Below, piece after piece: positions 20,871 to 29,392 of a DNA stretch of 44,704 nucleotides (the stretch's first letter is position 1; the number at the start of each line of letters is the position of its first letter). The notes beneath the pieces were generated by a model. The model searched no databases and had not been told where the DNA came from. It saw nothing but the letters and a program-made list of their open reading frames with translations. The position numbers and the translations under genes are program-made. The DNA lies in assembly GCA_030429365.1 (NCBI GenBank), contig JAUIEW010000007.1, positions 1-44,704 on the forward strand. The letters run 5' to 3'. The DNA comes from Phycisphaerae bacterium (lineage in GTDB: Bacteria > Planctomycetota > Phycisphaerae > UBA1845).

Positions 20871-21638
20871 ATGCGACGATCAACGATTCTGCTTACGGTG
20901 TTTATGTGGGTGCCCAGCGCAGTAGCGACTGAACAGGTACCGGACAACATCATTTTTGACGGACAGATGTGCGAGTTGGAGACGCATTGGTCGTTCCCAT
21001 CACCGCTTGAAGTGTATTTCCGACAGTCGGGAGCCAAAAATCCGTTTGACGATCCAGAATCATTTTCTACAGGGAACTACAGAGGACATATTGCGACTTG
21101 GGAATTGTCAGATGGCGCGCTGTACCTGAAGAGCATAACTGTCGACAAGTACGAGAATCAACCCTATGAGTCGTCCGATGGCTCAGAGATAATGATTCCA
21201 ACTCCCAAGGCAACACCGTTTCCACTGACCAAGATTTTCCCAAAAGCCGACCCCCAAAAAGGCGTCTTGGCGCAATGGTTTACGGGCATCGTTCTTGCAA
21301 GAATCGGAGGCCACGTAAGAGAGCTTGAGGGAGATTCTTACACCTATGAATATCGATCATTTGCATATTTGGAGTTCAAGAACGGCAAATTCATCAAGCA
21401 AACGATTCTTGATCGCGACGAGCACTGGCGCGATGTGCGAGAATATTACGATCGCATAGACGCCGACACACCTGTCACAAAAGGTCCACACTTTGAATAC
21501 GTGCAAGCCATCTCAAAACTACCGAACGATGACTGTCAAAAGCAACAACACGAGCATGCCGCGAAGACTGAAGAAAAGGTGAGCCCCAATCCACAACAAG
21601 ACATGACCGCAGAAGAGTCGCAATCTGAAAGCAAGTAG
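20871..21638 (+). CDS. Secreted protein of unknown function
   Basis: This 255-residue protein has a signal peptide MRRSTILLTVFMWVPSAVA before TEQ. ATG 20871 is preferred to ATG 20865 because AGGA ends 7 bases before it but only 1 base before the other. The mature part opens FDGQMCELETHWSFPSP and has many aromatic and acidic residues; the final ~40 residues are Gln/Glu/Lys-rich and look disordered. Cys residues are few (one near the start, one near the end). No domain is recognised. Like its upstream nuclease-like neighbour, it is relatively AT-rich, so the two may have arrived together. Confidence 0.8.
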   Translation: MRRSTILLTVFMWVPSAVATEQVPDNIIFDGQMCELETHWSFPSPLEVYFRQSGAKNPFDDPESFSTGNYRGHIATWELSDGALYLKSITVDKYENQPYESSDGSEIMIPTPKATPFPLTKIFPKADPQKGVLAQWFTGIVLARIGGHVRELEGDSYTYEYRSFAYLEFKNGKFIKQTILDRDEHWRDVREYYDRIDADTPVTKGPHFEYVQAISKLPNDDCQKQQHEHAAKTEEKVSPNPQQDMTAEESQSESK

Positions 21639-21881
21639 GTCGGAAGACACGGGCTTTTCGACCTGAACGACCAAACCCCAATCGACGCAGCCCGTTCAGT
21701 ACAGCGGGGTCCGTTCATTCACCAAAACTTCAAATCGCATTTTCGACAGCGGCATTCCGATCATCTGCAAATGCAACCACCAAGATTGCCGCATTCTACC
21801 CCGCCCCCCATCTCGACGGCTCTGCGAATGCTGGTAACGGCCATCGATCAAAAAATCACAAGCCTGCTTGATTTTCGTTTT

Positions 21882-21908
21882 CTGTTAGGGTATGCTTAAC
21901 CCGAACAG
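21882..21908. promoter_or_regulatory. Inverted repeat upstream of the lexA region
   Basis: CTGTTAGGGT (21882-21891) faces ACCCGAACAG (21899-21908) across a 7-base loop ATGCTTA; 9 of 10 positions pair. CTGTT/AACAG resembles the ends of an SOS box, but the spacing is much too wide for the classic form. It could be an operator for the unit leading into lexA. Confidence 0.3.
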
Positions 21909-21923
21909 GAAGCGAACTTCTGC

Positions 21924-23138
21924 TTGGGGCTTGTCTTTGGGCTGGGTTGGCTACTTCGACAGGGAGGTCGGCTTATGTGTGCTCTTGGTTCTGATTCTAT
22001 TGGTGCTGATTCTGCAGGTGCTGCTGGTTTGGGTTCGCCGCTTTGTTTGTTTGGGCCGGGTGGGTCTTACCGCGTTGGGCTTTTGCCGGCTGCGGCGCTA
22101 TGCCCTGCGTCGGCTGGATCGGCGGAGCCGGCTAATGGGGCGGATTCTGAGTCTTGCTGCGCAAGACTCGCTGGCGGTGGGCGCGGTGGGTTTAAGAATG
22201 CCCGGACCGGCGACCATGCCCGGTTGATTGCTTATCCGGGGCGCGGGCTTGTCCATGACGCGACGCGACCCGCTTCAACTGGTTCAACTCAATCTGTCAG
22301 TTCATCTCGATCGGGCAGTTCGAATCAATCGGGGCATGCAATTGCACCGGCGTATGTGATGGGGTCCAGTGCGGCTGGTGTTTCGCTTTCGGTGGATTGG
22401 TGGGTTCGCCAGTGCGTTGAAGATGTTCGCGTTTGGGCGTCTTCGGTTGCGGGTTGGATTTCGGATGCTTGCGATCGATTCCTGAGCGTTGGTTCGGCAC
22501 TGGTGCCACATGCCCTGCAAGGTAGCGCTCGCCCGCGTGTTTCGACGCGTCTTGTCGCGGTGCCGATCGCGGATGTTCGGCCGACTCTGTCACATGCCGA
22601 TGATGCGACCCGCACACTGTCGCAGAATGTTTCAACCATCGCACAGCCTTTACGCGAAACCGACTTGCCGCCGGTTGTTCTCGGTCCGCAAGGGTTGGCC
22701 GCTTATGTTCAAGGTGGCGTTCTCGAAGCCGATGCGACCGATCGATGCAGCAGTGAAGCAACGACGAATGAGCTTTTGCGAAGCAGACTTTACGAAGAAA
22801 ACGGATGTTCACAGCCACTTGGATCGAACAGCGCAGGTGCGACTGCTCGCCCGGTGGAACTGGAGGTAACCAATGGCCCCCGGCAAGAAAAGTTCCGGAA
22901 CCAAGGGCAGAGACAAGCGGCGGCTGACCCCGCGACAGCTTCAAATCCTGACACGCATTCGGGACTATCGTCGCAGTCATGGCTATTCCCCGTCGATGCA
23001 GGAGCTGGCCGACGACCTGCAGATATCGAAGGTCACGGTGTTCGAGCACGTCGACACGCTCGTCGCAAAAGGGCAGCTGTATCGGAATCCGCACAAGGCA
23101 CGCTCTTTGGAACTGACGTCGCAGGCTCAGCTGCCTGA
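21924..23138 (+). CDS. Doubtful ORF upstream of and running into lexA
   Basis: A 404-codon open frame begins near 21924, crosses the lexA start at 22873 and stays open for 266 bases in another frame. The first third is G/T-rich with Gly/Ser/Ala/Leu; the second third (22480-22870) has natural codons and segments such as STRLVAVPIADVRPTLSHAD and ETDLPPVVLGPQGLAAYVQ. The part inside lexA is surely a shadow. Perhaps a real upstream gene is present whose end is hidden by a frameshift, or the region is non-coding. Another frame (21892-22227) would encode a Leu/Val-rich membrane segment. No ribosome site or known domain supports either. The stretch 21639-21923 shows nothing more. Confidence 0.25.
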   Translation: MGLVFGLGWLLRQGGRLMCALGSDSIGADSAGAAGLGSPLCLFGPGGSYRVGLLPAAALCPASAGSAEPANGADSESCCARLAGGGRGGFKNARTGDHARLIAYPGRGLVHDATRPASTGSTQSVSSSRSGSSNQSGHAIAPAYVMGSSAAGVSLSVDWWVRQCVEDVRVWASSVAGWISDACDRFLSVGSALVPHALQGSARPRVSTRLVAVPIADVRPTLSHADDATRTLSQNVSTIAQPLRETDLPPVVLGPQGLAAYVQGGVLEADATDRCSSEATTNELLRSRLYEENGCSQPLGSNSAGATARPVELEVTNGPRQEKFRNQGQRQAAADPATASNPDTHSGLSSQSWLFPVDAGAGRRPADIEGHGVRARRHARRKRAAVSESAQGTLFGTDVAGSAA

Positions 23139-23517
23139 CGATCGACCGACGCTCCTGCCGCTGATGGGGCGGATTGCGGCTGGCCTGCCGATCGAAGCCA
23201 TCGAAAACGCCGACGCCCTCGATCTCGAATCGATCTTCGCGTCGCGGGCTGACACGTTCGTCCTGCGCGTTACGGGCAACAGCATGATCGACGAGCAGAT
23301 TCGCGACGGCGATTACGTCATCGTCGAGAAACGCGACACTGCCCGCGATGGCGAAACGGTGGTGGCTCTCATCGACGATGGCGAGGCAACGCTCAAGAAG
23401 TTCTACAAGGAAAAGGACCGCGTCCGGTTGCAGCCAGCCAACCCGGACTTCGAGCCGATCTTTGTTGAGAACGTCAACATCCAGGGCGTGGTCATCGGCG
23501 TGTTGCGGCGGTTGTAA
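22873..23517 (+). CDS. lexA: LexA repressor
   Basis: LexA represses SOS genes until RecA filaments trigger its self-cleavage. The 214 residues start with a basic tail, then LTPRQLQILTRIRDY and the winged-helix YSPSMQELADDLQISKVTVFEHV. The cleavage site is Ala103-Gly104 in GRIAAGLP. The catalytic pair is Ser137 in GNSMIDEQIRDGD and Lys175 in EATLKKFY. GGAGGT lies 5 bases before ATG 22873, so the start is firm. Length and motifs are standard. The recognition helix (QISKVTVFEHV) differs from E. coli, so its DNA site cannot be predicted from the E. coli box. A mirrored repeat follows the gene. Confidence 0.97.
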   Translation: MAPGKKSSGTKGRDKRRLTPRQLQILTRIRDYRRSHGYSPSMQELADDLQISKVTVFEHVDTLVAKGQLYRNPHKARSLELTSQAQLPDDRPTLLPLMGRIAAGLPIEAIENADALDLESIFASRADTFVLRVTGNSMIDEQIRDGDYVIVEKRDTARDGETVVALIDDGEATLKKFYKEKDRVRLQPANPDFEPIFVENVNIQGVVIGVLRRL

Positions 23518-23619
23518 TCGAATCGATGCATCGGAGGGGATTGCATCGATGGGATTGCACAGACGTTGACTGCGCGGAAACGGGTGCGCGATCGATGACT
23601 ATGCCGCGTCTTGCGCAAT

Positions 23620-23739
23620 GTAGGGTCCGCTGTGCGGACCGATGCTTGTGAACGGACTCGACGTTAGGAAACCAAATTGCATTTCGTGCAACAGCGCATC
23701 TTGGGATTGTTGCGTGATGGTCCGCACAGCGGACCCTAC
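23620..23739. repeat. Mirrored TAGGGT-palindrome intergenic element (copy 3)
   Basis: A 21-bp perfect inverted repeat (23620-23640 and 23719-23739) encloses 78 bases. Each arm is a palindrome GGTCCGC/GCGGACC around TGT behind TAGGGT. The centre holds a further small hairpin, TTGCA/TGCAA near 23680. The right end overlaps the stop codon of the minus-strand gene at 23739. Confidence 0.8.
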
Positions 23740-24212
23740 TAGAAGAGCAGGTCGAGGACTGTTCCGGTGAAGTTTGGGTCGCTTGATTGTTGAAGTTCTC
23801 GAATGTAGACCGCGACTTCTTTCTCCGGAATCTTGTGCGGCCAATTGAGTTCGAGTTCCGGTAGATCGCGCATGGTGGTGAGTGTCGGCGGTGGTGATTG
23901 ACTCGCACCTTGGACGGCTGCTGGCGGTGATTGGGGCGCGCATGTGTTGGCCGGTTGGGCGCACGTTGCGTTGGCACCATCGGCGCAGATCGAGACCATC
24001 GACGACGAAACGAGAAGCGGTTGGAGTTTGGCGCGGCGCATCAGGATGTAATGCAGAAATGCCGGCGCGCCGAGCAAGCGCACGACGTTTGGGTTGGAGC
24101 GCAGAGACCGATAAGAGAATTGCGCGGACTGTAAGGCAATGGGTTGTACGCGCAGCGGATCCACGTGAAAGCTCCAGTGGGCGCACACCGATCGTGCGAT
24201 CGACAATGGCAA
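23739..24212 (-). CDS. Hypothetical protein, start uncertain
   Basis: The frame from 24212 to 23739 has natural codon use and ends PEKEVAVYIRELQQSSDPNF...VLDLLF, with its stop inside the TAGGGT repeat. The first possible start is a TTG at 24212; a TGA lies 8 codons upstream. A shorter start at ATG 24041 would give 100 residues beginning MRRAKLQPLLVSSSMVSICA, which looks like a signal peptide before a Pro/Gln/Ala-rich linker. No good ribosome site supports either. The Pro-rich middle and acidic end suggest a small exported or regulatory protein. No family is recognised, and it could be a chance ORF. Confidence 0.4.
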   Translation of the reverse strand: MPLSIARSVCAHWSFHVDPLRVQPIALQSAQFSYRSLRSNPNVVRLLGAPAFLHYILMRRAKLQPLLVSSSMVSICADGANATCAQPANTCAPQSPPAAVQGASQSPPPTLTTMRDLPELELNWPHKIPEKEVAVYIRELQQSSDPNFTGTVLDLLF

Positions 24213-24213
24213 T

Positions 24214-24277
24214 CGCCGATTCGGACAATTGGCGAATCAGAAAGTCGCCGATTCGGACAATTGCTGATTCAGACAGT
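24214..24277. repeat. Two-copy 32-bp tandem repeat
   Basis: CGCCGATTCGGACAATTG begins each of two adjacent 32-base units (24214-24245 and 24246-24277); 28 of 32 positions agree. Each unit holds a GATTCG...GAATC/GATTC imperfect inversion. It lies in the space between a minus-strand ORF and queA. Confidence 0.75.
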
Positions 24278-24464
24278 GCGCACCGATTCACCGGGAATTC
24301 CTGCACATTGCGAACCAGTTGACATCGCCCGCGGAATTGCTGCAAGGCCGCGTCGATAACTGTTTGCGAATACGCTATTTACGCCGAATGAACGTGACGC
24401 CGCTTGCGGCATGCGGTTTTGCCCGCGTTGATTCCTGACCACATTTTGATTCTTGTAAGCAACC

Positions 24465-25574
24465 ATGAGTTCGACCGACGCCCATCTCGCACGCCGGCCC
24501 GATTTCGACATTGGCGAATTGGACTATGTGCTGCCCGAAGAGTTGATCGCCCAGCATCCGCCCGAGGTGCGCGGAAGCTCGCGCATGCTGGTGGTCGATC
24601 GGCAGCGGCAGACGATCGAAGACGATCAGGTAGCCAACCTGCACAGCCATCTGCGTAGCGGCGACACGTTGGTGATGAACAACACGCGGGTGGTGCCGGC
24701 GAAATTTCGCCTCAAACGATCCACAGGCGGCGTGATCGATGCGCTTTTCTTAAGCGAGTCCCAACCCGGTGAGTGGGACGTCTTGCTCAAGGGCGCGCAG
24801 CGCGTTTCGATCGGTGAAGCGCTGTCGCTTGTATGTCCTGTCGAAGGATCGCCAGACGAAGGACTCGCGCTGATCGCAAGGGAGCGCGGCGAGCGCGGAA
24901 TGTGGCAGTTGCAACTGGCGGCTGACAATCCACAGAGTGCGGCGCAGATTCTTGAACGGGTTGGTCGAATGCCCTTGCCGCCGTACATCAAACGAAACAA
25001 GGGCACCGACGATCACGACGTCGAAGACAGCAATCGATACCAGACGATCTATGCAGACAAACCCGGTGCGGTCGCAGCGCCGACAGCCGGTCTGCATTTC
25101 ACCGAGCCGCTGCTCGAGAAAATCAAAAACGCCAACGTCGCAACGCACTATGTCACGCTGCACGTCGGATACGGAACGTTCGCACCGGTCGAAGTCAGCA
25201 ACCTTGCCGACCACAACATGCACCACGAATATTTCGAGATCAGCCAGCAGACATGCAGCGCCATTGCTCAAGCGCGCGAGCACGGCGGCCGCATCGTCGC
25301 GGTGGGAACGACCTCGGCGCGGTTGCTCGAATCGGCATGGCTGGCCAACCGTTTGACGGAAGCGGCTAGCGGTTCGACCGACATTTTCTGCTATCCTCCG
25401 TATGAATTCGGCGGCACTGATGCGCTCTTGACGAACTTCCATCTGCCCAAGAGTACGCTGATGGCGTTGGTGATGGCCTTCGCTGGCATCGATCTGATCC
25501 GCAAAGCCTATCAACATGCCGTCGACGAAAAGTATCGATTCTTCAGTTATGGCGATGCCATGCTAATCGTTTGA
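24465..25574 (+). CDS. queA: S-adenosylmethionine:tRNA ribosyltransferase-isomerase QueA
   Basis: QueA moves the ribosyl part of SAM onto preQ1 in tRNA, making epoxyqueuosine. The 369 residues show the family blocks: FDIGELDYVLPEELIAQHP near the start, GDTLVMNNTRVVPAKF, GRMPLPPYIKR, RYQTIYADKPGAVAAPTAGL, HVGYGTFAPV, and LTNFHLPKSTLMALVMAF near the end. Length is slightly above the E. coli enzyme (356). The ATG at 24465 is 5' of the conserved start and no strong ribosome site is seen, so the exact N-terminus is moderately sure. The helicase gene follows after 15 bases in the same direction, so co-transcription is likely. Confidence 0.96.
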   Translation: MSSTDAHLARRPDFDIGELDYVLPEELIAQHPPEVRGSSRMLVVDRQRQTIEDDQVANLHSHLRSGDTLVMNNTRVVPAKFRLKRSTGGVIDALFLSESQPGEWDVLLKGAQRVSIGEALSLVCPVEGSPDEGLALIARERGERGMWQLQLAADNPQSAAQILERVGRMPLPPYIKRNKGTDDHDVEDSNRYQTIYADKPGAVAAPTAGLHFTEPLLEKIKNANVATHYVTLHVGYGTFAPVEVSNLADHNMHHEYFEISQQTCSAIAQAREHGGRIVAVGTTSARLLESAWLANRLTEAASGSTDIFCYPPYEFGGTDALLTNFHLPKSTLMALVMAFAGIDLIRKAYQHAVDEKYRFFSYGDAMLIV

Positions 25575-25589
25575 AAGCGTTTGCAGCGA

Positions 25590-27716
25590 ATGTCCCACGA
25601 GAACCCCGTCCAGGACCAATGGCTCACCGAGCTAAACGAGCAGCAGCGACAAGCCGTCACGCATGGTGATGGGCCGCTGCTGGTCATCGCGGGCGCAGGC
25701 ACCGGAAAGACCAAGACGCTCGCCTGCCGGGTGGCGCACCTGATCGCCAACGGAACGCCGGCAGAGCGCATCTTGCTGCTGACATTCACGCGACGGGCGG
25801 CTGCAGAGATGATTGGGCGAGCACGACACATCACCAACCGCCCGGACGCGGCATCGGTCTGGGGCGGAACTTTCCATGCGATGGCCAACCGCATCCTGCG
25901 GATATATCACTCGGCTGTCGGGCTGCCCGATGATTTCACGATCATGGATCAATCGGACGGAGCCGACCTGATGAACGTCTTGCGGACGGACATGGGCCTG
26001 GGCAAAGGCGACCGCCGCTTCCCGCGGAAGGAAACGCTCGTCAAGATTTACTCGCGAACCATCGCCGCACAGGAAGGCCTGCGCGACGTGGTCAAGCGGT
26101 TTTATCCGTGGTGCGCCGACGACACCGATGGCATTGCGGAGTTGTTCGAGGCGTTTGTCGACCGCAAGCGGAAGCATGGCCTGCTCGACTACGACGATCT
26201 GCTGCTGTTTTGGAACGTGCTCTGTGACGTATCGCCGGCTGCTGATACGGTTGCAGGCCGATTCGATCACGTGCTGGTCGATGAATACCAGGACACGAAC
26301 GCGCTACAAAGTGCCATATTGCGACACTTGCGCAGGCAGAACAAGAATTTGTGCGTCGTCGGCGATGACGCCCAGTCGATCTATTCGTTCCGCGCGGCGA
26401 CCGTTCGCAACATCCTCGACTTCCCCGAGCAATATGAAAACACAAGAGTCGTCAAGCTCGAACAGAACTACCGATCGCGCAAACCGATCCTGAAAGCATC
26501 CAACGCGGTGATGGCCGAAGCGCGCGAACGCTACACGAAGGAATTATGGTCCAACCTCGAAGGCGAACAGAAACCGCTGCTGATCCACTGCGTTGACGAG
26601 CAAGGCCAGTGCAACGAAGTGTGTAGCCGCATCCTCAAACACCTTGAAGAAGGCATCCCGCTGATGAAGCAAGCCGTCCTGTTTCGCACGGGGCACCACA
26701 GCGACATGCTCGAAGTCGAGTTGGCCAAGCGCAACATCCCGTTTCACAAGTTCGGCGGATTGAAGTTCATCGAGTCGTCGCACATCAAAGACGTGTTGGC
26801 GCTGCTTCGCGTGCTGGAGAACCCGCGCGACGAGATCAGTTGGTTTCGGATTCTGCTGATGCTCAACGGAATCGGGTCGGCGACCGCGCGCCGCATTGTC
26901 GATGCGCTTCTGGTCGATACTGAAGACTCGGAGCAAGCAACCGACGACGAAAATGCGGAAGGAACCCGCTTCAATCTCGCCCTCAAACGGTTGGCAGAGG
27001 CTCCGCCGCAGGTGCCGGCTGGCGCTCGCGAAACGTTCGACAAACTTCGCGATTTACTGCTGACCTGCAGCGGTCTTGGCGGTTCAGAAAGCGATGAGGC
27101 GTCGGCAGACACCCCCCCGATTTCGCAGCAAATCGAGCTGATTCGCGAGTTTTACGAGCCTTTGTTGGAGCGACGTTTCGACAACGCCGCAATGCGGACG
27201 CGCGACCTCGAGCAACTCGAACACATCGCCACCGGTTACCGATCGCGGCGCAGCTTCATCAGCGACCTGACGCTCGACCCGCCAGTCTCGACGTCCGACC
27301 TGGCCGGTCCGCCGTTTCTTGAGGAAGACTATCTGATCCTCAGCACGATCCATTCGGCGAAGGGCTGCGAGTGGGATGCCGTTCATATTTTGCACTGTGC
27401 GGACGGGATGATTCCATCGGACATGGCCGTCGGTGATGACGAGGGCATCGAAGAGGAGCGCCGGCTTCTTTACGTGGCGATGACGCGAGCGAAGGATCAC
27501 CTGTACACGTACTTCCCGCTGCGTTATTACCACCGCCCCAACAGTTCAAGCGACGCCCATTCGTACGCGCAGCTGTCGCGTTTCATTTCGAAGGATGTTC
27601 TGCCGACGTTCGAGCAGCACACGATCGAAACGCCGCAAGTGCGCGATGACCCTGCCGCCATCAAGGCATCGGTCGAAAGCGTGGACAACTACCTCAAGAC
27701 GCTCTGGCGCAATTGA
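25590..27716 (+). CDS. UvrD/PcrA-type superfamily 1 DNA helicase
   Basis: This 708-residue ATP-dependent 3'-5' helicase has all SF1A motifs: Q-motif LNEQQRQAV, Walker A GAGTGKT near residue 35, LTFTRRAAAEM (Ia), LVDEYQDTN (II), VGDDAQSIYSFR (III), LEQNYRS (IV), IHSAKGCEWDAVHI (V), and EERRLLYVAMTRAKDHLY (VI). The family unwinds DNA in repair and replication restart. ATG 25590 is chosen over TTG 25581 as it fits the family start. It is close to UvrD/PcrA/Rep in length, without RecB-type nuclease. A CADGMIPSD replaces the usual EEGLFPH segment. The queA and glycosylase neighbours suggest a small nucleic-acid maintenance operon. Confidence 0.94.
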   Translation: MSHENPVQDQWLTELNEQQRQAVTHGDGPLLVIAGAGTGKTKTLACRVAHLIANGTPAERILLLTFTRRAAAEMIGRARHITNRPDAASVWGGTFHAMANRILRIYHSAVGLPDDFTIMDQSDGADLMNVLRTDMGLGKGDRRFPRKETLVKIYSRTIAAQEGLRDVVKRFYPWCADDTDGIAELFEAFVDRKRKHGLLDYDDLLLFWNVLCDVSPAADTVAGRFDHVLVDEYQDTNALQSAILRHLRRQNKNLCVVGDDAQSIYSFRAATVRNILDFPEQYENTRVVKLEQNYRSRKPILKASNAVMAEARERYTKELWSNLEGEQKPLLIHCVDEQGQCNEVCSRILKHLEEGIPLMKQAVLFRTGHHSDMLEVELAKRNIPFHKFGGLKFIESSHIKDVLALLRVLENPRDEISWFRILLMLNGIGSATARRIVDALLVDTEDSEQATDDENAEGTRFNLALKRLAEAPPQVPAGARETFDKLRDLLLTCSGLGGSESDEASADTPPISQQIELIREFYEPLLERRFDNAAMRTRDLEQLEHIATGYRSRRSFISDLTLDPPVSTSDLAGPPFLEEDYLILSTIHSAKGCEWDAVHILHCADGMIPSDMAVGDDEGIEEERRLLYVAMTRAKDHLYTYFPLRYYHRPNSSSDAHSYAQLSRFISKDVLPTFEQHTIETPQVRDDPAAIKASVESVDNYLKTLWRN

Positions 27717-27747
27717 CGCTGCGGCACGGGCACTTTGACGCAAAGCA

Positions 27748-28434
27748 ATGGTGAAGAAAACGAAATCGAAAAAGAGGGCCACCGCATACTGGAGCGCATC
27801 GGCGCCGGCCTCGATGAATTCAGTCGACCATGAATCGGCGATCGTCACGCTGCGCAAGGCGGACAAGTCGATGCGCAAGATCATCGACGCGTGTGGCCCA
27901 TACACCATGAAACCGAAGCGCGGTTACTTCGCAGCACTGTGTCGCGCGATCATCGGACAGCAGTTGGCTGTCGCGGCGGCGGCAACAATCTACGAACGCT
28001 TTCGCAGTCTTTTTCCAGGTGGGCGGCCAAACCCTGAAGCGTTGCTATCGATCAGCAAGCCGCGACTTCGGGCGGTCGGATTGTCCAATCAGAAGACGGC
28101 GTACCTCATCGACCTGGCGACGCATTTTTCGGAAGGGGCGATCCCGAATCGCCGGCTTAGTCGCATGACCGATGACGAGGTAATCGAGTCGCTGACGGCG
28201 GTCAAGGGAATCGGCGTGTGGACGGCGCAGATGTTTCTGATCTTTGTACTCGCCCGCCCGGACGTTTGGCCGACGGGCGATTTGGGCATCCGCCGGGCGC
28301 TGGAGCGGTCGTTTTCAGTTTCGCCGGAAGCGAGCCTGGACGACCTGGAACAAGTGGGCGAACCCTGGCGACCCTTTAGGAGCTACGCGGCATGGTATCT
28401 TTGGAGAAGCCTGGACGTCGTCCCTGTGAAATAG
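27748..28434 (+). CDS. DNA-3-methyladenine glycosylase II family (HhH-GPD)
   Basis: The 228-residue protein is an AlkA/MAG-type glycosylase that removes alkylated purines from DNA. It shows ALCRAIIGQQLAVAAAATI (start of the HhH-GPD core), LTAVKGIGVWTAQMFLIF (helix-hairpin-helix), and WPTGDLGIRRAL, where Asp178 is the catalytic acid. The first ~30 residues are a basic Lys-rich tail. It begins 31 bases after the helicase stop, so one transcript is likely. It lacks the AlkA N-terminal domain, resembling the shorter yeast Mag1/Bacillus forms. Substrate range beyond 3-methyladenine is inferred from the family. Confidence 0.93.
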   Translation: MVKKTKSKKRATAYWSASAPASMNSVDHESAIVTLRKADKSMRKIIDACGPYTMKPKRGYFAALCRAIIGQQLAVAAAATIYERFRSLFPGGRPNPEALLSISKPRLRAVGLSNQKTAYLIDLATHFSEGAIPNRRLSRMTDDEVIESLTAVKGIGVWTAQMFLIFVLARPDVWPTGDLGIRRALERSFSVSPEASLDDLEQVGEPWRPFRSYAAWYLWRSLDVVPVK

Positions 28435-28807
28435 CCACCAATTCGCACATTTCTACCGAGGCGGACATGCCTTACACGCGCCAATGACCTGCCTGCAAAT
28501 TGTGTAATCTTGCATATGGTCCAAATGTTGCGTGGGCCCCTCCGAATCCCAAACCATAACAAAACTTTTACGTTGAACACGGTTTACGGTAGCATTTAAG
28601 GGCGTAGACTATTGTATTGGAAACACCGTGAACCGTGCGGCGAAACGATGCCATTGGCTGATCGGTCGTCCGATTCGCACCGGGAATGTGCGGTGTCAAA
28701 GTTGGAGAAGAGTGCCAAGGCTGTGACACACCAGTTGTGCGCTCGGAGTCAGCAAAGAATCTGTCAACTGAGGCTCCACTGGAGCCAGCGAAACGTCAGG
28801 ATCGAAC
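28435..28807. other. Intergenic region with an imperfect inverted repeat
   Basis: Within 373 bases without a supported gene, CACGGTTTACGGT (28578-28590) faces ACCGTGAACCGTG (28625-28637), pairing at 12 of 13 positions across 34 bases. It may be a regulator site or RNA hairpin for the downstream membrane protein gene. A short plus ORF at 28612-28815 has no support. Confidence 0.35.
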
Positions 28808-29161
28808 ATGAGTGACTCGGCAAAAAAAGGAATCATGCTGGCCGGCTCGCTCCTCGTGCTCATCGTTGCATTGATCTTTGTCCGGGGAGCGTTCCACGAC
28901 GAATTGGCGGAATCGGTCAACACCCACGTGTTTATGGACAAAGATTCCGGTGAATTGTTCAATGTTGAAATCAAGCCTGGCGAAAAGTTCTTCCCAGCAG
29001 AGAATCCCAAGACGGGCGAGATGACGCTCTTCCCGACAGAAATCTGCTTTAAGAACGAGTGCGGAAGTGCAGGGGGTACGCGGGTCATTCTCAACACGAT
29101 CTTGGACAAACCCGGTCCGACGTATTGTCCAAAATGCGGCGCTCTGGTCTCGTCTCGTTAG
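28808..29161 (+). CDS. Small membrane-anchored protein with C-terminal Cys pair
   Basis: This 117-residue protein has a short hydrophilic N-terminus, one membrane helix (GIMLAGSLLVLIVALIFV), then an outward domain. The domain reads NTHVFMDKDSGELFNVEIKPGEKFFPAENPKTG, with Cys residues in ICFKNEC and a final YCPKCG, possibly one zinc site. A GGA lies about 7 bases before ATG 28808. Small proteins with this pattern are common in planctomycete genomes, often near pseudopilin genes as here, but their role is unknown. The stop overlaps an antisense stop at 29158-29161. Confidence 0.85.
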   Translation: MSDSAKKGIMLAGSLLVLIVALIFVRGAFHDELAESVNTHVFMDKDSGELFNVEIKPGEKFFPAENPKTGEMTLFPTEICFKNECGSAGGTRVILNTILDKPGPTYCPKCGALVSSR

Positions 29162-29392
29162 GCTTGGTGGAGCAGAACTTCCGGGAAGTGTAAATCGCCG
29201 GAATTAACGGATTTGCCGAACGTCCAGCTCAACTTGATCGGCAGATCGGCACGAATTTCGGCCTGATCGGGATTTTTGGGCAAAAAAAGGGGCATGATGC
29301 CGGAGCGATTGGCACCAGCTTCCTCCCTTTTGATAGAATAGATACGGTCAAGTGATTTGGATCCGCATGGTCTTACTGACGGGATCGAGGAC

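Noticed and set aside
21882-21908. Classic SOS box
   Set aside because: The CTG...CAG spacing is about twice that of the E. coli box, and this LexA recognition helix differs; kept only as an unnamed inverted repeat.
24214-24277. Possible CRISPR array
   Set aside because: Only two adjacent repeats with no spacer between them and no cas genes.
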